DNA of 64,000 nucleotides from Variovorax sp. PMC12 (GTDB taxonomy: Bacteria; Pseudomonadota; Gammaproteobacteria; Burkholderiales; Burkholderiaceae_C): positions 1,499,001 through 1,563,000 of the forward strand of contig NZ_CP027773.1 of the NCBI RefSeq assembly GCF_003019815.1. The letters are read 5' to 3'. A program made the position numbers and the translations under genes. Below, piece after piece: positions 38,324-46,271 of the stretch (within the stretch, counting starts at the first letter, position 1; each line of letters begins with the position of its first letter). Below the pieces are notes generated by a model. The model searched no databases, was not told where the DNA came from, and saw only the letters and a program-made list of their open reading frames with translations.

Positions 38324-38640
38324 CCGCAGAACTTGACCTGAAGAAGCTCCTCGCTGAGTACGAGGCACAAGACCAAGGGCACGACGACCTGACGATGGTG
38401 CAGGAAGGCGAGTGGGAACAGGAAAGCAAGGACCAATACTGCTCGACGGTCTACCGCCACGAGCCCACAGGCCGCTTCGTAGAAATCACGCAGAACCGGC
38501 GCGGCGCCTATTGGTCCGACTGGGACTATGGCGACCCGGACATTTGCGAGGTGGTGCCCCGAACGAAGACCGTTACGGTTTACGAGACTGTCGCTGCTGC
38601 AACTCCGCCTTCTGCGCCCGATCCGCGCACGCCTGAATAA
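38320..38640 (+). CDS. Phage protein of unknown function (106 aa), acidic
   Basis: It begins MTAELDLKKLLAEYEAQDQGHDDLTMVQEGEWEQ and ends with a Pro-rich tail. The last 68 nt overlap the 3' end of a gene on the opposite strand. No domain recognised. Confidence 0.6.
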   Translation: MTAELDLKKLLAEYEAQDQGHDDLTMVQEGEWEQESKDQYCSTVYRHEPTGRFVEITQNRRGAYWSDWDYGDPDICEVVPRTKTVTVYETVAAATPPSAPDPRTPE

Positions 38641-38857
38641 GGCTGTCAGTTCCCCAGTGGCTGCACTTCTTCCGCCGCTCTAGGTTCTCGTAGGCCAACT
38701 GCGTTGCACTCGGGCCATCCGTGGGCTTCACGGTGGTCTGCGAGGTGAACTGTTCCCCCAACGGCGGCGCCTTCTGCGGTTCGGCTGCTGACACCCATCC
38801 CAACGCCATCAAGGCGCCCCAGAGGGCAACCGCCCTCATCACTTTCTGTTTGTTCAT
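38573..38857 (-). CDS. Exported small protein on the opposite strand, sharing a motif with the gp16-like ejection protein
   Basis: The product has 94 residues from ATG 38857 (an in-frame ATG at 38866 adds three). It is the only gene-like frame on the minus strand of the prophage. Residues 1-24 form a signal peptide (MNKQKVMRAVALWGALMALGWVSA). Residues about 30-56 read APPLGEQFT-xx-TTV-x-PTDGP-x-AT-x-L-x-Y, matching 17 of 23 positions of residues 144-166 of the prophage gp16 protein. Two cysteines 12 residues apart follow in a basic helical tail, consistent with an oxidised periplasmic protein. No strong ribosome site is seen. Being opposite to the lytic genes, it could be expressed in the lysogen. 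A superinfection-exclusion or decoy role is inference. Confidence 0.62.
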   Translation of the reverse strand: MNKQKVMRAVALWGALMALGWVSAAEPQKAPPLGEQFTSQTTVKPTDGPSATQLAYENLERRKKCSHWGTDSLIQACADRAQKAELQQRQSRKP

Positions 38858-38902
38858 GCCGCCCATTCTAGGGACGGCCTAGCCACGCTCGAAGGAATCC
38901 AC

Positions 38903-39136
38903 ATGTCAATGTTCAAGGCCCCCATCGACCAGACCGTAGACCTCATCGCACGAGGACTTCACGCCGAGGTTCAAGGGCTCCTGAGGGAGCGCCTGATGGC
39001 AGTAGCCAAGGAACTGATCGAGCCCCTGTGCAAGGAAGCCTCGGAGAACTTGGTGGCACGGGTTCACTTCATGCACCGCATCGACAGGTCCTCCAACGAG
39101 CTGGTTGTGATGTTCAACGACAAGAAGGTGACCTGA
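38903..39136 (+). CDS. Small phage protein (77 aa), unknown
   Basis: It begins MSMFKAPIDQTVDLIARGLHAEVQGLLRERLMAVAKEL and is mostly helical. ATG 38903 follows GAAGGAATC. The stop shares one base with the next start. Function unknown. Confidence 0.6.
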   Translation: MSMFKAPIDQTVDLIARGLHAEVQGLLRERLMAVAKELIEPLCKEASENLVARVHFMHRIDRSSNELVVMFNDKKVT

Positions 39137-39459
39137 TGCTGCTGAGCGACGTTCAACGCACGCTCGATAGCGTGAGCTTCCCTGGCTACGAGTTCACGGT
39201 GGAGTTCATCGAGGACTGCATGTATGCCGTCTACGCCCGCTTCAAGGCGCCCTGCACGGTGCGCGGCGGAGAGCCGGTGTGGCAGTACACGCGCAAGTGG
39301 CTGCTGGAGTCGCCGAGCGAGGGCGCTGTGGTCGGCACATGCCTCAAGCTGGTCCTCACCAGCCTGGAGCACGAGGCCCGCGAAATGTTCCTGTGGAAGG
39401 GTAAGCGGGTCTTCGATCCGCACACGGACATCAACGCCCTTCTCGCCATTCAACGCTGA
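39136..39459 (+). CDS. Phage protein of unknown function (107 aa)
   Basis: It begins MLLSDVQRTLDSVSFPGYEFTVEFIEDCMYAVYARF; alpha/beta in character. The stop codon lies inside the third phage promoter. No recognised domain. Confidence 0.6.
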   Translation: MLLSDVQRTLDSVSFPGYEFTVEFIEDCMYAVYARFKAPCTVRGGEPVWQYTRKWLLESPSEGAVVGTCLKLVLTSLEHEAREMFLWKGKRVFDPHTDINALLAIQR

Positions 39460-39479
39460 TTTCCCCACCCATTAGGTGA
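39458..39479 (+). promoter_or_regulatory. Phage RNA polymerase promoter 3
   Basis: GATTTCCCCACCCATTA followed by GGTGAC. The transcript begins with a GACCC-CTTCC-GGGTC hairpin, then the terminator-like hairpin at 39518-39550, before the primase-helicase gene. Confidence 0.75.
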
Positions 39480-39517
39480 CCCCTTCCGGGTCGCCGTTTC
39501 ATTTCTCCTCAAGGTTC

Positions 39518-39550
39518 GCCGGGGTCTCGCAAGGGGCCTCGGCATTTTTT
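39518..39550 (+). terminator. Terminator-like hairpin in the leader of the primase-helicase gene
   Basis: GCCGGGG pairs with CCTCGGC (one G-T) around a 12-nt loop containing AAGGGG, followed by ATTTTTT. It stands between promoter 3 and the start codon 39556, so it would end upstream host-polymerase transcripts or attenuate this one. Confidence 0.6.
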
Positions 39551-39555
39551 CGTCT

Positions 39556-41178
39556 ATGGAACGTGACCTCGAAGACAGCGTGTGCATCCAGAAGGGGCCA
39601 TGCGAGAAATGTGGTTCCTCCGATGGCAACGCCCTCTATTCGGACGGCCACTCCTTCTGCTTCGTTTGCAGCCACCGCACCCCCGGTGACGGCGAAGCCC
39701 CAACAACCAAACAACGAAAGACCCGCATGAGTGAAAACCTCATCTCCGGCGACGTGCGGGCACTTCCCAAGCGAGACATCCGGGAAGAGACCTGCGCAAA
39801 GTTCGGCTACATGGTCGGACAGTTTAAGGGCGAGACGGTGCAGATCGCCCCGTACCGCAACAAGGACGGCGACCTCGTAGCTCAGAAGCTGCGCAACGCC
39901 GACAAGGAGTTCAGCACCCTCGGGGACTTCAAGGAGGTAGCCCTGTTCGGCGCCCACCTGTGGAGCAAGGGCAAGAAGCTCGTGGTGACCGAGGGCGAGA
40001 TTGACTGCATGACGGTCGCCCAGGTACAGAACCTGAAGTGGCCCGTGGTGTCCGTCCCGAACGGTGCTCAGGGCGCCAAGAAGGCCATCGCCAGAAACCT
40101 CGACTACCTCACCGCGTTCGAGGAGGTCATCTTCATGTTCGACATGGACGAGCCCGGCATCGAGGCCGCGAAGGAATGCGCCGCGCTGCTTCCCGTTGGC
40201 AAAGCCAAGATCGCCTCGCTACCCCTGAAGGACCCAAACGAGCTTCACCTGGCTGGCCGAGGGGACGAGATTGTTCAGGCCATGTGGAACGCCAAGGACT
40301 ACCGGCCTGATGGTCTGCTGTCGTTCGACGACGTAATCGAGCGGATCAAGAAGCCGGTGGAATGGGGCCTGCCATGGTGGGACGAGCGCCTGCACCAACT
40401 CACATATGGGCGCCGATACCGTGAGATTTACACCTTCGGCGCTGGTACTGGCATCGGCAAAACCGACTGGTTCACGCAGCAGATCGCCTTCGACATGGAC
40501 ACCCTCAAGCTCCAAGTCGGCCTCATCTTCCTGGAAACGCCTGTAGACGAGCTGGGCAAGCGAATCGCAGGAAAGAAGATGGGACTCTTGTTCCACATCC
40601 CGGGTGCCGGATGGTCGCAGGCACAGCTCGATGAAGGCTCTGAATGGCTGCGAGGCAAGGGACACCTCTACGACTCCTTCGGTCAAACCGATTGGGATGT
40701 GGTTCGGGGGCATATCCGGTACATGGCGACCGCCCTTGGAATCAAGGTCTTCTACCTTGATCACCTCACCGCGCTGGCCGATACGGCTGACGAAAAGGGG
40801 AGCCTCGAACAGATCATGAAGGAGCTTGCCGGGGTTGTGCATGAACTCGGCCTGATCCTGCACTTGGTGTCCCACCTAACGACGCCTGACCAAGGCCCTC
40901 CGCACGAGGAAGGTGGGCGCGTGACCATTCGGCAGTTCAAGGGGTCACGAGCTATCGGCTTCTGGAGCAACTTCATGTTTGGCATGGAACGGAACCAGCA
41001 AGCAGAAGACCCCGCGGTAAAGCAAACCACCACGTTCCGGGTCCTCAAGGACCGCAACACGGGTCGCGCCACTGGCGCAACGCTCGGGCTCACCTACGAC
41101 CGCGATGTGGGCCGTCTCCTCCCCGCCGATCTGGCTTTCCCCACCTCACCCTTCCCGGCCGAGCCGGACCCCTTCTGA
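39556..41178 (+). CDS. DNA primase-helicase (T7 gp4-like)
   Basis: This 540-residue bifunctional replication protein starts with a four-cysteine zinc finger (Cys16, 19, 35, 38). Next comes a TOPRIM primase core (VVTEGEIDCMTV, FMFDMDEPGIEA), then a hexameric helicase with Walker A GAGTGIGKT (Lys302) and Walker B FYLDHLT. A second start at Met58 (39727), preceded by GAAAGA, would give a zinc-finger-less helicase as T7 gp4B does. The full-length start lacks a close ribosome site. Confidence 0.94.
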   Translation: MERDLEDSVCIQKGPCEKCGSSDGNALYSDGHSFCFVCSHRTPGDGEAPTTKQRKTRMSENLISGDVRALPKRDIREETCAKFGYMVGQFKGETVQIAPYRNKDGDLVAQKLRNADKEFSTLGDFKEVALFGAHLWSKGKKLVVTEGEIDCMTVAQVQNLKWPVVSVPNGAQGAKKAIARNLDYLTAFEEVIFMFDMDEPGIEAAKECAALLPVGKAKIASLPLKDPNELHLAGRGDEIVQAMWNAKDYRPDGLLSFDDVIERIKKPVEWGLPWWDERLHQLTYGRRYREIYTFGAGTGIGKTDWFTQQIAFDMDTLKLQVGLIFLETPVDELGKRIAGKKMGLLFHIPGAGWSQAQLDEGSEWLRGKGHLYDSFGQTDWDVVRGHIRYMATALGIKVFYLDHLTALADTADEKGSLEQIMKELAGVVHELGLILHLVSHLTTPDQGPPHEEGGRVTIRQFKGSRAIGFWSNFMFGMERNQQAEDPAVKQTTTFRVLKDRNTGRATGATLGLTYDRDVGRLLPADLAFPTSPFPAEPDPF

Positions 41179-41197
41179 AACTCAAAAAGGAAACCTC

Positions 41198-41551
41198 ATG
41201 AACACGCAAGTCCCCGCAAAGAAAGTCTCCACCCTCGTCTGCCCCGAGGTCTCGGTTTCCGTGATGGAAGCCCTGACGCCGCAGGCACGCTCTCTCTTCG
41301 CCCACCTGAACGTCCACCGCAGCGTGACGCAGCGCGAGGCCATGATCGAACTGGGCGTGCAGAGCCTGACGAAGCGCATCTCCGAGCTGCGGAAGCACTT
41401 CGTGATCGTGAGCGACATCCGCGTCCACAAGACCACGGGCCAGCGCTACTGCCGCTACTTCTTCAAGGGCCTCAAGCCGGTCAAGCAAGTGGCCGCAGAC
41501 GTGGCCCGCCCGATGCCCGACCTCACCGCCCTGGAACGCGAAGCCGCATGA
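41198..41551 (+). CDS. Small helix-turn-helix phage protein (117 aa)
   Basis: ATG 41198 follows AAAAAGGAAACC. The middle (SLFAHLNVHRSVTQREAMIELGVQSLTKRISELRKHF) reads as a winged-helix or helix-turn-helix unit, common just after the helicase gene in T7-like phages of Burkholderiales. Its target is unknown. It overlaps the acetyltransferase-like gene by 4 nt. Confidence 0.68.
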   Translation: MNTQVPAKKVSTLVCPEVSVSVMEALTPQARSLFAHLNVHRSVTQREAMIELGVQSLTKRISELRKHFVIVSDIRVHKTTGQRYCRYFFKGLKPVKQVAADVARPMPDLTALEREAA

Positions 41552-41949
41552 AGGTCAGCGTTATCGACACCTCCACGGTGTGGATGCGCAACAAGCTGAT
41601 AGCGGCACAGATCGAATGCCTGCCCTCGGACACCCCTATCGATCCCACTGAACACCGCTGGTGGGGTCTGTACGTGGGCACTGAACTGGCGGGCTTCGCG
41701 TCCCTCGACCCGGAAACCGGATACCTCTCCCGCGCGGGGGTCCTCCCGGCATTCCGGGGTCGCGGCGGACAACTCAAGCTCATCAAAGCACGCGAGAAAG
41801 CCGCTCGCGCACTCAGCCTCCCCCTCCTCACCTCCGACACCTACAACAACCCCGCATCGGCGAACAACCTGATTGCCTGCGGGTTCCGCATGTACCAGCC
41901 ATCGTTCCCGGTGGATGGCGTGTGCTACTGGCGCAAGCCCCTCCAATGA
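41548..41949 (+). CDS. GNAT-family acetyltransferase-like protein
   Basis: The 133-residue product has the GNAT acetyl-CoA-binding loop RGRGGQLKLIKAREKAARAL and a typical C-terminal ASANNLIACGFRMYQPS. It is inserted between the helix-turn-helix gene and the polymerase, overlapping both by 4 nt. The substrate (protein, DNA base or small molecule) is unknown. Confidence 0.75.
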   Translation: MKVSVIDTSTVWMRNKLIAAQIECLPSDTPIDPTEHRWWGLYVGTELAGFASLDPETGYLSRAGVLPAFRGRGGQLKLIKAREKAARALSLPLLTSDTYNNPASANNLIACGFRMYQPSFPVDGVCYWRKPLQ

Positions 41950-43820
41950 ACCCACCAATGCATCTCCGATTGGCGGATGCGGTGTACGACACGGAAACCA
42001 ACGGACTCCTCGATGAAGTCACGGTGATTCACTGTGGCGTCATCCACGACCGCCGCACGGGCAAGAGCAAACGCTACGCCCCCGAGGACATCACCGCGAT
42101 GTACCTCGACCTCCGCGAAATGGCCCTACATGGGCTGACCCTAGCAGCTCACAACGGCATCAAGTACGACTCCCCCGTGATGCGAAAGCTGGTGCTGAAC
42201 TATGTCGGTTCGGCGTGGGAGGCCGCAGACTTCGACATCCCTCAGGAACAACTCGTGGACACCCTCGTGTTGTCGCGCCTGGTCTGGCCTGACATCAAGG
42301 AGGACGACAAGAAGCTCCTCAAGTCGGGGCGCCTCCCTGGAAAGCTGTGGGGTTCCCACTCGCTGAAGGCATGGGGCTACCGCTTGGGTCTCCTCAAGGG
42401 CGAGTATGGCGAGCAAGAGGACGCTTGGGAGAAGTTCACTCCCGAGATGCTCGACTACTGCGAGCAAGACGTGGCTGTCACCGTGCGGCTGCTGGAGACC
42501 ATCGAGCGCAAGTTGGAGAAGACCAACTGCGCCCCGGAGCGTGCCCGCGACATCGAGCACAAGACGGCCTGGCTGATCGCCCAGCAGGAGCGCAACGGCT
42601 TCACCTTCAACGAAGCCGCTGGCCGCGCCCTCTACCTGCTCCTCATCAAGAAGCGCACGGAAATCGAAGCCCGCCTGAAGGAGTGGTTCCCGCCCTGGAA
42701 GAAGGACATGGGGGAGTTCATCCCAAAGGTGAACAACAAGACCCTCGGCTACGTGAAGGGCGTGCCCATCCGCAAATACAAGGACATGGTGTTCAACCCC
42801 GGCTCGCGCGACCACATCGCCGAACGGCTGATGACCTTGTTCGGGTGGGAGCCGACCGTGTTCACCGATGGGGGAAAACCCAAGGTGGACGAAGACACCA
42901 TCGACGGCCTGCCCTATCCGCCGATCAAGGACCTCCTCGAATACCTAATGATCCAGAAGCGGATCGGCATGGTGGGCGATGGAGACAACGCATGGCTCAA
43001 GCTCGTTAAGAACGGACGCATTCATGGCTCGGTCAACACAAACGGCGCGGTTACTGGGCGGGCCACGCACGCTTACCCCAACGTCGCCCAAACGCCCGCT
43101 TCCAAGTCTCCTTATGGCAAGGACTGCCGGGCCTTGTTCGGGGTGCCTGAGGGATGGTTGCTTGTCGGAGCTGACGCCTCCGGCCTGGAGCTGCGGTGTC
43201 TCGCCCACTTCATGGCCCGCTATGACGGCGGCGCCTACGTCAAGGTCCTCCTCGAAGGAGACGTACACAGCCTGAACCAAAAGGCTGCGGGCCTGCCAAC
43301 CCGCGACGACGCCAAGACCTTCATCTACGCCTACCTCTACGGAGCTGGCGACGAGAAGATAGGAAAAATCGTCAAGGGCACCGCCGCCCACGGCAAGAAG
43401 TTGAAGGCCAACTTCCTTGCGAAGACTCCGGCCCTCAAGTACCTGAAGGACGCCGTAGCGGCAGCGGCAAAGCGCGGCTACATCGTCGGCCTGGACGGAC
43501 GGCACATCCCGATCCGCTCGGCGCACGCGGCGCTCAACTCGTTGCTCCAGTCGGCGGGTGCGCTCATATGCAAGCAGTGGCTCATCTTCCTCGAAGAGGC
43601 GCTGCAAGCACGCGGCCTCAAGCATGGCTGGGGCGGGGATTACTGCTTCTGCGCATGGGTCCACGACGAAGTGCAGATCGCATGCCGCAACGAGGAAGTC
43701 GCCGCAATCGTGGCCGAACTGGCGCCGCTCATGGTCGCCAAGGCTGGCGAGTCTTTCAACCTCAGGTGTCCCCTTGCGGGTGAAGCCAAGGTGGGCAAGA
43801 CCTGGGCGGAGACGCACTGA
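41946..43820 (+). CDS. Family A DNA polymerase (T7 gp5-like)
   Basis: The product has 624 residues from ATG 41946. The 3'-5' exonuclease begins YDTETNGLLDEV; polymerase motif A is VGADASGLELRCLAHF, motif B lies around TRDDAKTFIYAYLYGAGDEKIGK, motif C is WVHDEVQ. It replicates the phage genome, probably with host thioredoxin as processivity factor. Confidence 0.95.
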   Translation: MNPPMHLRLADAVYDTETNGLLDEVTVIHCGVIHDRRTGKSKRYAPEDITAMYLDLREMALHGLTLAAHNGIKYDSPVMRKLVLNYVGSAWEAADFDIPQEQLVDTLVLSRLVWPDIKEDDKKLLKSGRLPGKLWGSHSLKAWGYRLGLLKGEYGEQEDAWEKFTPEMLDYCEQDVAVTVRLLETIERKLEKTNCAPERARDIEHKTAWLIAQQERNGFTFNEAAGRALYLLLIKKRTEIEARLKEWFPPWKKDMGEFIPKVNNKTLGYVKGVPIRKYKDMVFNPGSRDHIAERLMTLFGWEPTVFTDGGKPKVDEDTIDGLPYPPIKDLLEYLMIQKRIGMVGDGDNAWLKLVKNGRIHGSVNTNGAVTGRATHAYPNVAQTPASKSPYGKDCRALFGVPEGWLLVGADASGLELRCLAHFMARYDGGAYVKVLLEGDVHSLNQKAAGLPTRDDAKTFIYAYLYGAGDEKIGKIVKGTAAHGKKLKANFLAKTPALKYLKDAVAAAAKRGYIVGLDGRHIPIRSAHAALNSLLQSAGALICKQWLIFLEEALQARGLKHGWGGDYCFCAWVHDEVQIACRNEEVAAIVAELAPLMVAKAGESFNLRCPLAGEAKVGKTWAETH

Positions 43821-44029
43821 TGGACCAGCAAACGCTCGACACCCTCTATGCGCTCTACCTGGCGCCCCGGACGGTGCAGTCCGACTTCGCCCGCCAGTGG
43901 GCAGAGCAACTCGCCGCCCTCGCATCCCAGGGCCTCATTACAACCAAGGAAGGAAAGGAACTGTATGGCCGACTCTGGCGCATCACCCCTCCCGGACAAA
44001 ACCAACTCATCGCGCACGGTCTCCTTTGA
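43820..44029 (+). CDS. Small phage protein (69 aa), unknown
   Basis: Its start shares one base with the polymerase stop. It begins MDQQTLDTLYALYLAPRTVQSDFARQWAEQLAALASQG and ends PPGQNQLIAHGLL; helical. Its 3' end overlaps the next gene in another frame. Confidence 0.55.
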   Translation: MDQQTLDTLYALYLAPRTVQSDFARQWAEQLAALASQGLITTKEGKELYGRLWRITPPGQNQLIAHGLL

Positions 44030-44159
44030 GGGATACGCAAGGGTCTACGGCGCGGTGTTCTCGGCGCTTCTCGAACGCGGGTGGAACGCCCACTCGGCCG
44101 TGGGCGAAACAAACGCCATCGCCCGCGAAGCGGTACGCCAATGGGAGAAGCTGGAATGA
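43965..44159 (+). CDS. Small phage protein (64 aa), nested start
   Basis: ATG 43965 lies inside the previous gene in a different frame, after a strong AAGGAAAGGAA. It begins MADSGASPLPDKTNSSRTVSFEGYARVYGAVFSALLERGW. The stop overlaps the exonuclease start. Function unknown. Confidence 0.6.
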   Translation: MADSGASPLPDKTNSSRTVSFEGYARVYGAVFSALLERGWNAHSAVGETNAIAREAVRQWEKLE

Positions 44160-44992
44160 GCCTGACCGCCATCATTGATGCGGACGTGCTGATCTACCAG
44201 TCAGCCCTTCAGGTGGAACACGAGCACCGCTGGGATGACGGAACGTGGACCTACAACGCCAACGAGGCGGACGGTCAACACGCCCTCAGGTTCGCCATCG
44301 AGTCCCTCGTGGACACCGTAGGGGCCACCGACTTCGTGATCCCTCTGACGGACCTCGACCGCAACTGGCGGCTCGACATCCTGCCTACCTACAAGGGCAA
44401 CCGCAAGGGAACCCGCAGGCCACTCCTCCGGCGCCACCTGTGGGAGTGGGTGCAGAGAGAGTACGCGGGCAAGGCGTACATGCGCCCCGGCCTCGAAGGC
44501 GATGACGTGCTCGGCATCCTGCTGACACACCCGACGCTCATCAAGGGCGACAAGATCGCCTGCACCATCGACAAGGACATGAAGACCCTTCCGGGTCGCC
44601 ACTACGACTTCGGCAAGGGGCGCTTCTTTGACATCAACGAGGAAGAGGCCGACTGGTGGCACATGCACCAGACCATCACGGGTGACACCACGGATGGCTA
44701 CGCGGGCTGTCCTGGCTCCGGCCCCAAGGATGCCGATGAGATGTGCAACGAACCGCACCTTCTGGTGCCCTACGAGCACGTCATGAAGTCCGGCCCCCGC
44801 AAAGGCACCTCCGAGACCCGCTACCGCAAAGAGCCGACCGACAACCTGTGGGCCGGTGTGGTGTCCCTCTACGCCTCCAAGGGTCTCTCCGAAGAGGTCG
44901 CCCTGACCCAGGCCCGTGTCGCTCGCATCTGCCGACACACGGACTACGACTACAACAAAAGGAAAGTGAAGCTATGGCAACCCCCATGCTGA
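44156..44992 (+). CDS. 5'-3' exonuclease (T7 gp6-like)
   Basis: This 278-residue flap/RNase H-type exonuclease starts with IIDADVLIYQSAL (metal Asp). It has PTYKGNRKGTRRP and GLEGDDVLGILL with acidic active-site residues, and TIDKDMKTLPG further on. It degrades host DNA and removes primers. Confidence 0.9.
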   Translation: MSLTAIIDADVLIYQSALQVEHEHRWDDGTWTYNANEADGQHALRFAIESLVDTVGATDFVIPLTDLDRNWRLDILPTYKGNRKGTRRPLLRRHLWEWVQREYAGKAYMRPGLEGDDVLGILLTHPTLIKGDKIACTIDKDMKTLPGRHYDFGKGRFFDINEEEADWWHMHQTITGDTTDGYAGCPGSGPKDADEMCNEPHLLVPYEHVMKSGPRKGTSETRYRKEPTDNLWAGVVSLYASKGLSEEVALTQARVARICRHTDYDYNKRKVKLWQPPC

Positions 44993-45195
44993 TGCCGGAG
45001 CGTCTCCGCCTGGCTGCTGCTCGATGCATCGTGCACGGCACCCCGAATTGGTGGAGCACCGACATGACGGACGAAGCCGAGTTCCGAGAGGTGAACTACT
45101 TCGAACAACTGCTGAGCAGTGACAACTCCGGGATCGCAACGCCCGAGGATGCTGCGCACCTTCTGCTGCTGGTCGCGGAGGCTGTCGATGAGTGA
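44974..45195 (+). CDS. Small phage protein (73 aa), unknown
   Basis: ATG 44974, preceded by AAAAGGAAAG, starts inside the exonuclease C-terminus. It begins MATPMLMPERLRLAAARCIVHGTPNWWSTDMTDEAEF. Function unknown. Confidence 0.6.
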   Translation: MATPMLMPERLRLAAARCIVHGTPNWWSTDMTDEAEFREVNYFEQLLSSDNSGIATPEDAAHLLLLVAEAVDE

Positions 45196-45571
45196 AGGCT
45201 ACGGCGTTCCCACGGGCTCCGTTCCACGCCCCCACATCGAACAGCACGGCGGCTTCAACAAGCCCGGCGCTGCCGTCAAGGCTGACCACGACAAGCTGAT
45301 GTGGGCGCTCCTGCCCTTTAAGTACCTGCACGGCATGGTGCGGGTCCTCATGTTCGGCGCACGCAAGTACGACCCGCACAACTGGCGTAAGGGCATGCCC
45401 TGGACCCAGCCCTACAACGCAGCCATCCGCCACCTCGACGCCTGGATGAGCGGGGAGGACATCGACCCCGAATCGGGCGAGTCCCATATCGACCACGCGC
45501 AATGTTGCCTGCTGTTCCTCCGTGCCTACATCGAGGAGCACAAGGACATGGACGACAGGTTCAAGAAATGA
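45188..45571 (+). CDS. dATP/dGTP diphosphohydrolase-like (MazG-type) protein
   Basis: The 127-residue product has the phage nucleotide-hydrolase pattern FGARKYDPHNWRKGMPW, YNAAIRHLDAWMSGEDIDPESGESHIDHAQCCLLFL. It probably trims purine dNTPs to balance pools. The start ATG 45188 overlaps the previous gene by 8 nt. Confidence 0.78.
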   Translation: MSEGYGVPTGSVPRPHIEQHGGFNKPGAAVKADHDKLMWALLPFKYLHGMVRVLMFGARKYDPHNWRKGMPWTQPYNAAIRHLDAWMSGEDIDPESGESHIDHAQCCLLFLRAYIEEHKDMDDRFKK

Positions 45572-45822
45572 GCCAGACCCGCCTCGGGTCACTGGCTGAA
45601 GCCGTCATCAATGTGCTCATCGGGTTCGGCATCAACTTCGCCGCCAATCTGATCGTGCTTCCGTTATTCGGCTTCACCTCGCTGACCCTTCACGACAACT
45701 TCCTCATCGGCCTCATCTACACGGCCATCTCCGTGGTGCGCAGCTACGCGATTCGCCGCTGGTTCAACCAGTACATCGTCCGCGCCGCTGCCCGTCTCGC
45801 CTCCCTCAAGGACCCCAAATGA
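45568..45822 (+). CDS. Small phage membrane protein (84 aa)
   Basis: Two predicted transmembrane helices (VINVLIGFGINFAANLIVLPLFGF and DNFLIGLIYTAISVVRSYAI) lead to a basic tail. It resembles the short membrane proteins (DUF7220-like) common in phage nucleotide regions. Function unknown. Confidence 0.65.
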   Translation: MSQTRLGSLAEAVINVLIGFGINFAANLIVLPLFGFTSLTLHDNFLIGLIYTAISVVRSYAIRRWFNQYIVRAAARLASLKDPK

Positions 45823-46247
45823 CCCTCGCCATCATCCTCTCCGTTGCCCTCGCGGTGTTCGCCATCTACCCCCTCATCTCGCTGTACCTCTCGGCACAGA
45901 ACGCCGTCACCGCCTACGGTGTCCTCAAGGGTCTTCCGGTTCCATTCAAGGAACGCCTTGCGGCCTGCTGGCAAGGCTTCCGCCACGGGTTCAAGCGTGA
46001 CATGAGCAAGTACGGGCGGAGCCTCGTGAACAGTGTGAAGGTGACCGCATCGTGGCTGGTTGTCCTCTCGGTGTTCTTCCTGTTGGTTGTTCCGGGCCTC
46101 GCCATCGGCACCGTGTGGGGTCTCATCAAGTTCTTCGTCAGCACCGTCTACTCGGTAGCCGAGGGCACGGCAAAAGCTACGGACGACACCCTCGAAGACT
46201 GGATGGTGGCCGCTTGCAAGCCCGCAGAACGCACGATGGGCCGCTAA
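45819..46247 (+). CDS. Phage membrane protein (142 aa), unknown
   Basis: Two hydrophobic helices (residues 2-25 and about 78-105) flank a basic cytoplasmic segment. It is the last gene of the class II block, overlapping the previous gene by 4 nt and ending 3 nt before promoter 4. A lysis or exclusion role is possible but unsupported. Confidence 0.6.
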   Translation: MTLAIILSVALAVFAIYPLISLYLSAQNAVTAYGVLKGLPVPFKERLAACWQGFRHGFKRDMSKYGRSLVNSVKVTASWLVVLSVFFLLVVPGLAIGTVWGLIKFFVSTVYSVAEGTAKATDDTLEDWMVAACKPAERTMGR

Positions 46248-46249
46248 GG

Positions 46250-46271
46250 GAATAACCCACTCATTAGGTGA
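46250..46271 (+). promoter_or_regulatory. Phage RNA polymerase promoter 4 (class III)
   Basis: GAATAACCCACTCATTA followed by GGTGAA. It opens the structural-gene block, as T7 phi6.5/phi9-type promoters do. The first transcribed bases overlap a GTG start codon. Confidence 0.72.

Noticed and set aside
45188..45571. Hint of a 2-aminoadenine (Z-DNA) genome from the dATP/dGTP diphosphohydrolase-like gene
   Set aside because: Such genes occur in many normal-base phages. The window has no PurZ-type adenylosuccinate synthase or DatZ-type triphosphohydrolase, and the polymerase looks like ordinary T7 gp5.
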